From Lachnospiraceae bacterium (lineage in GTDB: Bacteria > Bacillota > Clostridia > Lachnospirales > Lachnospiraceae): a stretch of 37,375 nucleotides of DNA. Below are positions 1-9,101 of the stretch, one piece after another. The notes beneath the pieces were generated by a model. That model did no database searches. It was not told the DNA's origin and worked only from the letters and a program-made list of their open reading frames with translations. Both the position numbers and the translations under genes were made by a program. The DNA is taken from NCBI GenBank assembly GCA_017626325.1, contig JAGAIZ010000056.1, positions 1 through 37,375 on the forward strand, in the 5' to 3' direction. The number at the start of each line of letters is the position of its first letter. Position 1 is the first letter of the stretch.

Positions 1-735
1 CAGGAGATGGATTACATCTGTATCGCTCCTATCGAGACCGCTGGTTGGGACACAGTTCTTCAGGAAGCACAGGATGCAGGTATTCCGGTACTGATCGTTG
101 ACCGTTCCGTAGACGCTGATCCTTCTTTATACGAGACACAGATCGGCTGTGACATGGTTCTTGAAGGCGAGACAGCAGGTAACTGGTTAGCTGAGTACTT
201 AAACGGCGAAGCAGCTAACATCCTTGTAATCGAGGGTACAGTTGGCGCATCTGCAACACTTGGACGTACAGAAGGTTTCAACAACATCGCAGCAGAGCAC
301 AGCGAGTGGACAATTCTTGATTCCCAGTCCGGTGACTTCACACAGGCAGGCGGACAGGAAGTTATGGAGTCCTTCATCAAGTCCTACAGCGATTTCAACG
401 TAGTTGTTTGCCAGAACGATAACGAAGCATACGGCGCAATGGACGCAATGGATGCTGCTGGTATCACATACGGTGTTGACGGCGACGTAATCATTATCTC
501 CTTCGATGCAACACATGATGGTTTACAGTATACATTAGACGGCAAGATCAACTGCAACGTAGAGTGTAACCCTCTGCAGGCTGAGTTCGCAGCAGAAGTT
601 ATCCAGAAGTTAGAAGCCGGCGAGGCAATTGATGCTGTAACAGTTGTTAAGGATGAAGCATTCGTAGCGCCTGGTATCACATCCCAGTATGCAGTAACAA
701 TGACACAGGAAGTACTGGACGGCCGTGCATACTAA
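1..735 (+). CDS. ytfQ: Sugar ABC transporter substrate-binding protein, YtfQ-like (5' partial)
   Basis: The reading frame is open from base 1, so the N-terminus, including any lipoprotein signal, lies outside the window. About 244 codons remain, covering most of a type I periplasmic-binding fold (Peripla_BP_4). The stretch APIETAGWDTVLQEA followed by IPVLIVDRSVD closely resembles E. coli YtfQ, the galactofuranose-binding protein, as I remember it. The protein would capture a furanose sugar outside the membrane and deliver it to the YtfRT-YjfF complex encoded just downstream. A strong terminator separates it from ytfR, which would let the binding protein be made in excess. The family call is secure. 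Galactofuranose versus arabinofuranose as ligand is inference; the neighbouring arabinose genes make the latter worth considering. Confidence 0.88.
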   Translation, partial: QEMDYICIAPIETAGWDTVLQEAQDAGIPVLIVDRSVDADPSLYETQIGCDMVLEGETAGNWLAEYLNGEAANILVIEGTVGASATLGRTEGFNNIAAEHSEWTILDSQSGDFTQAGGQEVMESFIKSYSDFNVVVCQNDNEAYGAMDAMDAAGITYGVDGDVIIISFDATHDGLQYTLDGKINCNVECNPLQAEFAAEVIQKLEAGEAIDAVTVVKDEAFVAPGITSQYAVTMTQEVLDGRAY

Positions 736-768
736 GATTTAGCATCTGACTTAAGTAAATTAGAATAG

Positions 769-801
769 GGAGGGAAATTTCATTTCCCTCCTTTTTCTTT
801 C
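769..801 (+). terminator. Intrinsic terminator after ytfQ
   Basis: A 10-bp stem, GGAGGGAAAT (769-778) with ATTTCCCTCC (782-791), closes a 3-nt loop and runs into TTTTTCTTTCC. It sits between the binding-protein gene and the ATPase gene, so partial readthrough would set a higher level of binding protein than of transporter. A TATAAT at 815-820 could give ytfR its own weak promoter, but no good -35 box is visible. Confidence 0.85.
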
Positions 802-893
802 CTTAAATTTGATGTATAATAGGAATGTATTGGAGCAATTGTCAAAAAATTGGCAGAAATAAAGCGGAGTGTGTGACAGTAGGAGGTATTAGT

Positions 894-2420
894 ATGGATA
901 GCAATATTGCTTTAACAATGCGAGGTATCTGTATGACATTCCCGGGTGTCAAAGCGCTTGACAACGTAGACTTTACCTTGAAGAAGGGTGAGATACGCGC
1001 ACTGATGGGTGAGAATGGTGCGGGTAAATCTACATTGATCAAGTGTCTGACGGGTGTCAACAAATTCGAAGCCGGAGAGATTCATGTAGACGGCATTGAG
1101 GGTCCGATTGTGAACAAAGACACGATGGATGCCCAGAAAAAAGGAATCTCAACAGTTTATCAGGAAGTAAACCTCTGTCCGAATCTTTCGGTTGCAGAGA
1201 ACCTTTATATCGGCCGTGAGCCGCTTACTAAGATTGGAACAGTAAACCGCCGTAAGATGAACCAGATGGCGGCGCAACTGATGAAAGATTTAGATTTAGA
1301 CATTGAAGTAACGAAGAATCTGGAAGAGTATTCGCTGGCATTGCAGCAGATGATCGCAATCGCCCGTGCCGTAGATATGGAGAGTAAGGTTCTGATTCTC
1401 GACGAGCCTACTTCCTCTCTGGATGACAACGAAGTAGAGAAGCTCTTCGGTATGATGAAGAGACTGAGAGATCAGGGCGTAGGTATCGTGTTCGTAACCC
1501 ATTTCTTAGAGCAGGTGTATGCAGTCTGCGACGGTATCACGGTACTTCGTAACGGTACTTTAGTTGGTGAGTATACGGTAGAAGAGCTTCCGAGAGTTAA
1601 GCTGGTAGCGGCAATGATGGGTAAGGATTTCGATGATCTTGCTTCCATCAAGCCGGAAGGAACTATGGACTTCTCCAATGCACCTTTGGAAATCGACGCT
1701 AAGGGTTTAAGCCACGCGGGAACCATTAAGCCTTTTGACTTAGAGATTCATAAAGGCGAAGTTGTGGGTCTGACAGGACTGCTTGGCAGCGGCCGAAGCG
1801 AACTGGCGCGTGCCATCTACGGCGCTGACAGAGCACAGACCGGTACCCTTAAGGTAAACGGCAAAGAGGTTAAGATTAAGAACCCGATCGACGCCATGAA
1901 TCTCGGTATGGGACTTCTGCCTGACGACAGAAAAGCAGAGGGTATCATCGGTGATTTGTCTGTGCGCGAGAATATCATTCTTGCTATGCAGGCTAAACTC
2001 GGTATGTTTAAGAAGATCCCGATGTCCAAGCAGATTGAGATCGCGGATAAATACATAGAAATGCTGCAGATTAAGACGGCAAGCCGCGAGACGCTGATCA
2101 AGAGACTTTCCGGCGGTAATCAGCAGAAGGTTATTCTGGCCAGATGGCTTGCGACCAATCCTGATTTCCTGATCTTAGATGAGCCTACCCGTGGTATCGA
2201 TATCGGTACTAAGACAGAGATTCAGAAGCTGGTAATCAAGCTGGCTCAGGAGGGCAAGAGCCTGATTTTCATTTCTTCCGAGATCGAAGAGATGCTTCGT
2301 ACCTGTAATCGTATGGCAGTCTTAAGAGACGGCGCCAAGGTTGGCGAGATCAGCGGTGATGAGATGACACAGGAAGGCGTAATGCACGCCATCGCAGGAG
2401 GAGGTGCGTCACATGAGTAA
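894..2420 (+). CDS. ytfR: Sugar ABC transporter ATP-binding protein, YtfR-like
   Basis: This is a 508-residue double ABC ATPase that powers sugar uptake with YtfT and YjfF. The first nucleotide-binding domain has Walker [10 protein letters not shown] (about residues 39-47) and Walker B LILDEPTSSLD, but its signature is degenerate (YSLALQQ). The second domain has the degenerate Walker A (GLLGSGRSE) usual in CUT2 ATPases, a good LSGGNQQK signature and [11 protein letters not shown]. The sequence matches E. coli YtfR closely over its whole length. The frame stays open upstream to 825, but ATG 894 has AGGAGG at 881-886, seven bases away, and is the better start. The 3' end overlaps the permease gene by 8 nt, which suggests translational coupling. 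Confidence 0.92.
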   Translation: MDSNIALTMRGICMTFPGVKALDNVDFTLKKGEIRALMGENGAGKSTLIKCLTGVNKFEAGEIHVDGIEGPIVNKDTMDAQKKGISTVYQEVNLCPNLSVAENLYIGREPLTKIGTVNRRKMNQMAAQLMKDLDLDIEVTKNLEEYSLALQQMIAIARAVDMESKVLILDEPTSSLDDNEVEKLFGMMKRLRDQGVGIVFVTHFLEQVYAVCDGITVLRNGTLVGEYTVEELPRVKLVAAMMGKDFDDLASIKPEGTMDFSNAPLEIDAKGLSHAGTIKPFDLEIHKGEVVGLTGLLGSGRSELARAIYGADRAQTGTLKVNGKEVKIKNPIDAMNLGMGLLPDDRKAEGIIGDLSVRENIILAMQAKLGMFKKIPMSKQIEIADKYIEMLQIKTASRETLIKRLSGGNQQKVILARWLATNPDFLILDEPTRGIDIGTKTEIQKLVIKLAQEGKSLIFISSEIEEMLRTCNRMAVLRDGAKVGEISGDEMTQEGVMHAIAGGGASHE

Positions 2421-3486
2421 AATTAAGAAAATAACGAAGATGCAGTTGTTCCTGCCGATCTTCAGTATGATTTTGGTTATGTTGGTAAATGTAATTTATG
2501 ATATTGCGAGCGGTAATGCTCCTTTTTCATTCTTTACGATCAGTACACAGCTTACATCATCCGGCAACACTATCTTATATGGTCGTTTGATTGATGTTTT
2601 AAACCGCGGCAGCGAGGTTGCTATCCTGGCAATCGGTATGACGCTTGTGGTATCCGCATCTGCCGGAACCGATATTTCCGTAGGTTCCGTTATGAGCTTG
2701 ACAGGCGGTATGTGCTGTATGCTGCTTGCGGGTTACGGCGTGACGAATGTATCCGAGTATGCGGTTCCCCTCTGGGTTGGTATCGGCGCCGGTATCCTGG
2801 TTGCAATTGTCTGCGGTCTGTTTAACGGCTTTTTGGTTGCGTACCTGAATATCCAGCCGATGGTTGCGACTCTGATTCTCTGGTCGGCAGGACGTGCGAT
2901 TGGTCTTCTGTTATGCAACAGCGCTATCGTATACGTGCGTGTGCCTTCCTTCCAGTTCTTCGGATCTTATATCGGTTTCTTACCGACGCCGATTCTGATC
3001 GCTGCCATCTGTGTACTGATTATGGCATTGATCTTAAAGTTTACGGCATTGGGCACTTTCGTACAGAGTGTTGGTATTAACAAGAAGGCCGCCAGAATCT
3101 CCGGATTCAACTCTGCTAAGATTATCTTAATGTGCTATGCGATCTGCGGTCTGTGCGCAGGTATTGCGGGTATTACCGCTACCTCCCGTATCTACTCTGC
3201 GGATACGAATAATATCGGTCTGAACATGGAAATGGACGCTATCCTTGCCGTAGCGCTTGGCGGCAACAGCCTGGGCGGCGGTAAATTTAACCTTGCAGGT
3301 TCCATTATCGGAGCTTACACAATTCAGGCTATTACAACTACTTTGTACGCACTTGGTGTATCTTCCGCACAGGCGCCTGTATTTAAAGCGATCGTCGTTA
3401 TTCTGATCGTCGTTATTCAGTCGGCTCCTGTCAAAGAGTATTTCAAGAAACTGTCTGCTAAGAAAGCAGCTGCAAAGGAGGCGTAA
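2413..3486 (+). CDS. ytfT: Sugar ABC transporter permease, YtfT-like
   Basis: This 357-residue CUT2 (BPD_transp_2) permease has about eight to ten hydrophobic segments. The family region with ASAGTDISVGSVMSLTGG lies roughly at residues 80-100, and EMDAILAVALGGNSLGGG lies near residues 275-295. It would form the membrane channel as a heterodimer with YjfF. The start is ATG 2413, preceded by an AGGAGGAGG stretch at about 2396-2404. A GTG three codons upstream is less likely. The gene overlaps ytfR by 8 nt and is followed by yjfF after 3 nt, so all three are one translational unit. The family is certain; the substrate is inferred from the YtfQ and YtfR similarity. Confidence 0.9.
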   Translation: MSKIKKITKMQLFLPIFSMILVMLVNVIYDIASGNAPFSFFTISTQLTSSGNTILYGRLIDVLNRGSEVAILAIGMTLVVSASAGTDISVGSVMSLTGGMCCMLLAGYGVTNVSEYAVPLWVGIGAGILVAIVCGLFNGFLVAYLNIQPMVATLILWSAGRAIGLLLCNSAIVYVRVPSFQFFGSYIGFLPTPILIAAICVLIMALILKFTALGTFVQSVGINKKAARISGFNSAKIILMCYAICGLCAGIAGITATSRIYSADTNNIGLNMEMDAILAVALGGNSLGGGKFNLAGSIIGAYTIQAITTTLYALGVSSAQAPVFKAIVVILIVVIQSAPVKEYFKKLSAKKAAAKEA

Positions 3487-3489
3487 GAG

Positions 3490-4515
3490 ATGAAGAAATT
3501 AAAGATCAATGGCAACAGTATTTTGCTGATTATTACAATCGTCTTGTTTGTAGTTATGTACGGCGCAGGCTGTATCGTTTATGCGGATAAAGGCTTTACA
3601 CATTTACAGACATTTTTAAATGTACTTATTAATAATGCGGGTCTTCTTTGTGTGGCGTGCGGAACTACCTGCGTCATGCTGACAGGCGGTATTGATATTT
3701 CCGTAGGCTCCGTGGTTGCTATGGACTGTATGTTTCTGGCGGTAGGTATGGAACAGTGGGGGATGAAGAGCCCTGCGCTGATGCTTCTTGTGCTGCTGAT
3801 TGGTATTGTATTCGGCGCTGTACAGGGCTTCTGTATCGCATATCTGGATATCCAGCCGTTTATCGTAACAATGGCGGGTCTGTTCTTTGCCAGAGGTATG
3901 ACTGCGGTGATCTGTACAGACCAGGTAAGTATTGTTTCGGATGAATTGTTTGTTAAGCTGGCAGGTATGAAGCTGAACATTCCGTTTGGAATCGGCGCTT
4001 ATACGAATAAGAAGGGCGTTCTGCAGGTTCCTTATGTCAGAGTCAGCGTAATTATTGCGCTCATTATTGTTTTGCTGATCTTCTTAATGCTGAAATATAC
4101 CAAATTCGGCAGAAGCATTTATGCGGTAGGCGGCAACAGCCAGTCTGCAACTCTGATGGGACTGGATGTTCGTAAGACGAAGATGAAAACATACGTACTT
4201 GGAAGTTTCCTGGCTTCCATCGGCGGTATCTGCTATTGCTTAAATACTATGTGCGGTACGACGACACAGGCGACAGGCTTCGAGATGGACGCAATTTCTT
4301 CTGCCGTTATCGGCGGTACATTGCTGACAGGCGGTGTGGGTAATGTAGTCGGTACGATGTTCGGCGTCATGATCAACGGTACGATTTCCACATTGGTTAA
4401 GTCCAATGGTAAGCTGGTAAGCTCCTGGGCGAACATCGTAACGGCGATTCTGTTATGCTTCTTCATCGTATTGCAGGCAATCCTCGCCAATATTAAGGAG
4501 CGTAAGAAAGCGTAA
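3490..4515 (+). CDS. yjfF: Sugar ABC transporter permease, YjfF-like
   Basis: This is the second CUT2 permease of the importer, 341 residues and largely hydrophobic. The family-typical LTGGIDISVGSVVAMD lies near residues 64-79. The region EMDAISSAVIGGTLLTGGVG lies near residues 258-277. It begins 3 nt after the ytfT stop with AAAGGAGG just upstream of ATG 3490. Having two distinct permeases is characteristic of the YtfQRT-YjfF system, whereas the second importer in this window (9102-13130) has only one. No strong terminator is visible after the gene; only an AT-rich 12-bp palindrome, TATCTTAAGATA, lies at 4521-4532. Confidence 0.9.
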   Translation: MKKLKINGNSILLIITIVLFVVMYGAGCIVYADKGFTHLQTFLNVLINNAGLLCVACGTTCVMLTGGIDISVGSVVAMDCMFLAVGMEQWGMKSPALMLLVLLIGIVFGAVQGFCIAYLDIQPFIVTMAGLFFARGMTAVICTDQVSIVSDELFVKLAGMKLNIPFGIGAYTNKKGVLQVPYVRVSVIIALIIVLLIFLMLKYTKFGRSIYAVGGNSQSATLMGLDVRKTKMKTYVLGSFLASIGGICYCLNTMCGTTTQATGFEMDAISSAVIGGTLLTGGVGNVVGTMFGVMINGTISTLVKSNGKLVSSWANIVTAILLCFFIVLQAILANIKERKKA

Positions 4516-4714
4516 TACTATATCTTAAGATAGAAACTGATTATCCTAAAGGGGCGTGCATGATTTGTACACCCTTGCCTGTTTGTGCAGATTGCTGATA
4601 ATTACGCGCGGCAGATTCTTGCACGTGGGAAATTATGGTCAAACTGCCAAGAAAACGAGATTTATAAGAGAAATAAAAGTAAAAATATAGAAGTATAAGC
4701 ACAAAAGACTGGGA

Positions 4715-4743
4715 TTGTGCACAAAAATATGCTATGATATAAA
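4715..4743 (+). promoter_or_regulatory. Candidate sigma-A promoter for the chemoreceptor cassette
   Basis: TTGTGC (4715-4720) and TATAAA (4738-4743) are separated by 17 nt and lie about 45 nt upstream of the first chemoreceptor start. The rest of the 4516-4786 gap is AT-rich, and I see no other gene or strong hairpin in it. No sigma-28 (flagellar) consensus is evident. Confidence 0.5.
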
Positions 4744-4786
4744 TGCTTCGGTGTGTATGGGATTGTAGAAAGGAAAGGCTTTCAAG

Positions 4787-6508
4787 ATGAGGAAAATAGG
4801 GTATAAATTTGCCGCTGCTATCATGATTCTCACCCTGATTGCGATTGTGGCGCTGGGGATTCTGGCTGATAATCTGACGTCTATTACGGCGGAAAGCCAG
4901 AAACTGATGAATAATCAGGTGAATAAGACCGATATGATACATGCCATATATGAAGATTATCTGGATATGTATATGAACCTCTATGCGCATGTGAATACCA
5001 AGCTGTCGGGCATTATGGACAAGCGGGCGGAAGAAATTTACGCCAGGAGAGCAGATCTGTGGGACAAAATGGCGGCTTATGAGGCGCAGATTGCTTCTGA
5101 GGAGGTTCAGAAGGTTTATGATACGGTAGAGAGCAGGCTGACCAGTTTCGACGAGTGTGTGGATAAAGCGCTGGAGGCAAGCAGGAAGAATGATAAAGAC
5201 AGTGCCAATCTTCTGATCACGAATAACCTGAGTATGTTAAACGATACGATTCAGGGTAATATGGAGAAATTATTGGAGTATTCCGCGCAGGAACTGGAAG
5301 AAGGCAAAGCGGATCTGCAGCAGGCGGCGGACCGGTCGGAGAGCGTGGCGGTGTCGGTGATGCTGCTTCTGGTTATAGCCGGCGTTCTGGTGCTGGTCGT
5401 TTCCGTACGTATTATTGTTGTGCCGATTCGCAGGATTGCTGCGGTGATTAACGGTATGATTGAAGATATTCATAACGGACAGGGAGACCTGACGAAGAGA
5501 GTGCCGGTGAAGACGAAGGATGAGATCGCGACGCTTGCGAAGGGCGTGAATAAATTCCTGGATATTCTGCAGGATATGATCGGAGGCGTGATTTCCTGCG
5601 GACAGGAAATAGACAGACAGCAGAAGAATGTCAATGCGGTTGTGGATGCGACAAGCAGAAATGCCGGGGAGACCTCCGGTACGATGCAGGAATTGGCGGC
5701 AAGTATTGAAGAAGTGTCCGCTACTGCGGAGTGCGTGAACGCCAATATGAAGCAGGCGGAAGAATCCGTGCAGCAGATGGTAGACAAAGCGGCTGACGGA
5801 ACACAGTTTGCAGACGAGATTCGGAAACGCGCCCGGAAGCTTCAGAAGCTTGCGCAGGACAGCAAAGAATCCGCGAACAGCATGATCAGGCAATTTGACG
5901 AGACGCTTCGGACGTCTATCGAAGACAGCCGTAAGATAGAGAATATTGACAGTCTGACGGGGGATATCTTAAGTATTGCGTCCAAAACCAATCTGCTTGC
6001 CCTGAATGCTTCTATTGAGGCGGCAAGGGCCGGGGAGGCAGGACGCGGATTTGCGGTGGTGGCCGACGAGATACGGGTATTGGCAGACAGCTCGAAAGAG
6101 ACGGCGAATAATATTCAGAAGATTTCGGGAGAAGTCGTGGAGGCGGTTACGGTGCTTGCGGACAATGCCAGGAATCTGATTGCGTTTATCAATGAGAAAA
6201 TCCTTCCGGATTATGAGATTCTGGAGAATACCGGGGATCAATATCTGAATGACTCGATCACGGTGAACAGGATGATGGAAGAGATACGGGACGCGATGGA
6301 GAAGGCCGGCGGCATGATGCAGTCGGCGGCGGAATCTAACGATAATATTACGGGGAATGTGCAGGAGAGCGCGCAGAGCGTTATGAATGTGGTCGGCAAT
6401 ACGACGGCTCTTGCGGAGAGTATGCAGGATATTGTAGACGCTTTGGAGCAGGTGTCCGGCGTGATCAGCAATCTGTCTGAACAGACGGCATGCTTTAAGA
6501 CGGCCTGA
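4787..6508 (+). CDS. Methyl-accepting chemotaxis protein
   Basis: This 573-residue transmembrane chemoreceptor has TM1 at about residues 8-28, a helical external domain (about 30-185, four-helix-bundle type), TM2 at about 188-212, a HAMP domain (about 213-268) and a long coiled-coil signalling domain. The conserved hairpin tip reads [19 protein letters not shown], then [15 protein letters not shown]. It would signal to CheA through CheW. It is the first gene of a cassette with a small membrane protein and a second receptor, and it lies between two sugar importers. Its ligand is unknown. Contact with a sugar-loaded binding protein is plausible from position only. The ATG is preceded by GAAAGGAAAGG. 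No CheW-, CheA- or flagella-type gene is in the window. Confidence 0.93.
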   Translation: MRKIGYKFAAAIMILTLIAIVALGILADNLTSITAESQKLMNNQVNKTDMIHAIYEDYLDMYMNLYAHVNTKLSGIMDKRAEEIYARRADLWDKMAAYEAQIASEEVQKVYDTVESRLTSFDECVDKALEASRKNDKDSANLLITNNLSMLNDTIQGNMEKLLEYSAQELEEGKADLQQAADRSESVAVSVMLLLVIAGVLVLVVSVRIIVVPIRRIAAVINGMIEDIHNGQGDLTKRVPVKTKDEIATLAKGVNKFLDILQDMIGGVISCGQEIDRQQKNVNAVVDATSRNAGETSGTMQELAASIEEVSATAECVNANMKQAEESVQQMVDKAADGTQFADEIRKRARKLQKLAQDSKESANSMIRQFDETLRTSIEDSRKIENIDSLTGDILSIASKTNLLALNASIEAARAGEAGRGFAVVADEIRVLADSSKETANNIQKISGEVVEAVTVLADNARNLIAFINEKILPDYEILENTGDQYLNDSITVNRMMEEIRDAMEKAGGMMQSAAESNDNITGNVQESAQSVMNVVGNTTALAESMQDIVDALEQVSGVISNLSEQTACFKTA

Positions 6509-6584
6509 CGGCTGTGGCCTTATCCGGGGATGTGACAGTGCGGACGGCGTGATGACAGAACGGCAAGGAAGAGAGGAGATCGGA

Positions 6585-6872
6585 TTGAATAAGGTAACGA
6601 AAGGCACGTTGGTGATTCGTGCAATGGTGGCGGCATATCTGCTGTATCTGGCGTATGGGCTTACACAGGATTATGCCGCGGCTTCGAATCGTGCGGCGAC
6701 AGTAGTCGGAATCGTCGTCTTTACGGTATGCGGCGGCGTAATACTTTTTATGTCGCTTAAGAGTCTGGCGAAGGGCGATTATGACGGCGGGACAGAAGAC
6801 GCTGACACAGAAGAGCCTTCTGCCGAAGAAGCGGTGAGCGGAGCGGAAGAAGGAGAACCGCATAAACAGTAA
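6585..6872 (+). CDS. Small two-helix membrane protein of unknown function
   Basis: I do not recognise this family. From TTG 6585 the protein has 95 residues: a short basic N-terminus, a hydrophobic helix (about 9-25), a second hydrophobic helix (about 36-55), and an acidic Glu/Asp-rich tail of about 35 residues. TTG is chosen because GAGAGGAG (6571-6578) sits about six bases upstream. ATG 6552 in the same frame has no comparable ribosome binding site. It lies 76 nt after one chemoreceptor and 33 nt before the other, all on the same strand, so it is probably cotranscribed with them. A link to chemoreceptor function is inference from position only. Confidence 0.6.
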   Translation: MNKVTKGTLVIRAMVAAYLLYLAYGLTQDYAAASNRAATVVGIVVFTVCGGVILFMSLKSLAKGDYDGGTEDADTEEPSAEEAVSGAEEGEPHKQ

Positions 6873-6905
6873 GGCGTATGAAGAAAGAATCGCAGGGGGT
6901 TGGTT

Positions 6906-8675
6906 ATGGCTAAGAAAGGGAAAGAAGCTGTGAAGAAAGCGCCGGGACAAAAGAGTCCGGAGAGCGGCAAAACACTTAAGAAAGGAAAAAGCATAGGAAT
7001 CGGGCTAAAGCTGAATGCCAGCATACTGGCCACTCTGGCGGTGTTTATCGTGCTGATGGCTCTGCTGATTGTGAAATCGGCGCAGTACAGCAGCCAGTAT
7101 ACGCAGGTGCTTGAGAATATCAGCAAGATTACTTATGTGAAGACCAATTCCACGAAGGTTTCCCATACGATTGTGAATATGTGCGGTGTGGGCGGTGATA
7201 TCGCTGCGAGCGGTCATAAAGAAATTGTGGATACTATTGCGGCATACATAACGGAGATCGGAGAGAACATACCGGAGGGCACGGAGTATACGGAGATCCG
7301 CAACCAGTATGATAAATTTGCTCTGGAGACGGAGAAATATGTGGCGAACTACGCGGAGATTCTTGCTGCCTGCAACGATACCTATTCTTCTGCGGGACTT
7401 AGCGCCGCGCAGTCCATGGACAGCAACGCCACCTTCGTCAATACCAATGCGGAGGCGCTGCTTACGTCGGAGATCGCCCGCAGTCAGCAGATTGAGGCGG
7501 CTATTGGGGCGGATTTCAGGCGGACGATTGTGATCATCGTCGTGGTAACGGCGGTGGCGGCGCTTGTTGTAATGACTGCCATGTTTCTTCTTTCGAGAAG
7601 CATTACCGTGTCTGTTAAGCAGCTTCAGAATCAGCTTATTATCATGTCGGAAGGCGATCTGACAAAGGAAGAGCTGAAGATCAGGACGCGTGATGAAGTG
7701 GGCTATGCTGCTGCGGCTTTTAATAAAATGAAGTCTAATCTGGTAAAGCTTATCAGCAAAGTCATGGGAGGCACGAACGAGCTTAAGACCGCTACGGCCA
7801 CAGTGAATGTCAGCATCGATGAGAACGCGCAGGGCAGCAGCCGTATTGCCGGGGCGGTGGACGGCATGCTGTCGGGCTTGGAGCAGCAGCAGGTGGAAGT
7901 GAAGCGTACTGTAGAACAGATCGGAGAAATGGAGAATATTTCTCGTGAAGTGGCTGATTACGCGGAAGCGATTCACAATAATTCGGAGAAAACGAGAGAT
8001 AACGCGCAGGATGGCATGCAGAAAATTATGGCGTATGTGGCGCAGATGGAGGAAGTGAACCATTCCATGCGGGAGATGGAAAGCGTCTTTGCTACCTTCG
8101 GAGAGAATACCAGGGGCATGACGGAAGCGCTTCAATCGATATCTTCTATCGCATCCCAGACCAACCTGCTGTCGTTAAACGCTTCTATCGAGGCGGCGAG
8201 AGCCGGAGAGGCGGGCAGAGGATTTGCCGTTGTGGCTACGGAGATCAGGAATCTGGCCGATGATTCCCAGACGGCAGCCGCCAAGATCGGTCAGATGATC
8301 GACGATGTACAGGCGCAGGTGGATGCTATGAGCGGTAAACTTAAGAACAGTATGGAGCAGTTGGAGAAGGGCAATCAGTTGACGGCGGAAGCCAGGGACA
8401 GCTTCGAGGTGATCCGTGAAGGGACGGATGAGGTCGGCGGAAGCGTGGAAGATATCATGCAGCGCATAGAGACCCTGACCGGCAGAATATCAGAGACGGC
8501 AGAAAGCATGAATACAATTAAGGAAGCGGCGGATAACAATGTGACAGAGATCAATGAGATCAGCGCCATCGTCACGGAGGAATCGGCGAACCTGGAGGAA
8601 GTGGCGGACGCCATGGGCAAGCTCCTGGCCCTGACGGGAGAATTGGAAGGGCTGGTTTCCGAGTTCAAATTATAA
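6906..8675 (+). CDS. Methyl-accepting chemotaxis protein
   Basis: This is a second transmembrane chemoreceptor, 589 residues. A Lys-rich cytoplasmic N-terminus of about 40 residues is longer than usual. TM1 follows (about 41-60), then a helical external domain (about 61-200), TM2 (about 203-228), HAMP (about 229-285) and the signalling coiled coil. The tip motif is [19 protein letters not shown], then [15 protein letters not shown]. The C-terminus ends in LVSEFKL without a CheR-tethering pentapeptide of the NWETF type. The start is ATG 6906, after AGGGGG; a TTG two codons upstream is less likely. The external domain shows little obvious similarity to that of the first receptor, so the two may sense different cues. 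A strong bidirectional terminator follows. Confidence 0.93.
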   Translation: MAKKGKEAVKKAPGQKSPESGKTLKKGKSIGIGLKLNASILATLAVFIVLMALLIVKSAQYSSQYTQVLENISKITYVKTNSTKVSHTIVNMCGVGGDIAASGHKEIVDTIAAYITEIGENIPEGTEYTEIRNQYDKFALETEKYVANYAEILAACNDTYSSAGLSAAQSMDSNATFVNTNAEALLTSEIARSQQIEAAIGADFRRTIVIIVVVTAVAALVVMTAMFLLSRSITVSVKQLQNQLIIMSEGDLTKEELKIRTRDEVGYAAAAFNKMKSNLVKLISKVMGGTNELKTATATVNVSIDENAQGSSRIAGAVDGMLSGLEQQQVEVKRTVEQIGEMENISREVADYAEAIHNNSEKTRDNAQDGMQKIMAYVAQMEEVNHSMREMESVFATFGENTRGMTEALQSISSIASQTNLLSLNASIEAARAGEAGRGFAVVATEIRNLADDSQTAAAKIGQMIDDVQAQVDAMSGKLKNSMEQLEKGNQLTAEARDSFEVIREGTDEVGGSVEDIMQRIETLTGRISETAESMNTIKEAADNNVTEINEISAIVTEESANLEEVADAMGKLLALTGELEGLVSEFKL

Positions 8676-8724
8676 GATGGATTAGGGAATATATCACCTG
8701 GAATACAGAAAAGAGCGAAATGAT

Positions 8725-8768
8725 AAAACAGGCTGTGGATTATGCGCATAATCCACAGCCTGTTTTTG
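8725..8768. terminator. Perfect 42-bp palindromic terminator
   Basis: Positions 8725-8766 form an exact palindrome (each arm begins AAAACAGGCTGTGGATTATG) with no unpaired loop beyond the central bases. The A-run on one side and the T-run on the other make it an intrinsic terminator in both directions. It closes the chemoreceptor cassette and insulates the arabinose importer. Confidence 0.9.
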
Positions 8769-8804
8769 TATATTCTGTATAGTGTGGAAATAGCTTTTGC
8801 AAAG

Positions 8805-8818
8805 TTGTATCTATACAA
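8805..8818. promoter_or_regulatory. Candidate AraR operator upstream of the importer promoter
   Basis: TTGTATCTATACAA is a perfect palindrome with 6-bp arms and a 2-nt centre, about 37 nt upstream of the -35 box at 8855. Its arms resemble the AraR half-site TTGTAC/GTACAA found before araA (14427-14438). AraR is encoded within the same cluster. Confidence 0.55.
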
Positions 8819-8854
8819 GTTTGGCAAAATGTACACAATTAATGAAAAAAGAAC

Positions 8855-8883
8855 TTGACTTAACCTATATATCTATATATAAT
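8855..8883 (+). promoter_or_regulatory. Sigma-A promoter of the arabinose importer
   Basis: TTGACT (8855-8860) and TATAAT (8878-8883) are separated by exactly 17 nt. This is one of the best promoter matches in the window. It implies a leader of roughly 210 nt before the binding-protein gene at 9102. That leader also contains operator-like sequence at 9031-9066. Confidence 0.75.
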
Positions 8884-9030
8884 GTTTATAAGTTGCACGG
8901 GTTGCTTTGACATGCAGGGCGACAAAATGTACATAAAATTCTGTTCAGAACAATATTTTTAGTACAATCTTACGAAAATGGATAATCCATGGCGAACGCC
9001 GGCGATGTTGAAAATAAACAAAGTGCACAA

Positions 9031-9066
9031 TACGTACAACTTTATATGATGTGAATACAAGTTGCG
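9031..9066. promoter_or_regulatory. Operator-like sequences in the importer leader
   Basis: TACGTACAAC (9031-9040) carries one perfect AraR-type half-site, GTACAA. It is followed by TATGATGT (9045-9052) and ATACAAGTTGC (9055-9065). The same two words, TATGATGT and ACAAGTTGC, recur in the same order just upstream of araA (14508-14523), separated there by 0 nt instead of 5. Shared sequence at two promoters of one pathway suggests a common regulator. Confidence 0.45.
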
Positions 9067-9101
9067 CGTATAAACAAACTTAACAGGGAGGATATAAAAA
9101 G

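Noticed and set aside
7005-8135. Long minus-strand open frame (376 codons) opposite the second chemoreceptor
   Set aside because: The protein is rich in His, Arg and Leu in the way antisense frames of GC-rich coding DNA are. It has no ribosome binding site and lies wholly inside a clear gene.
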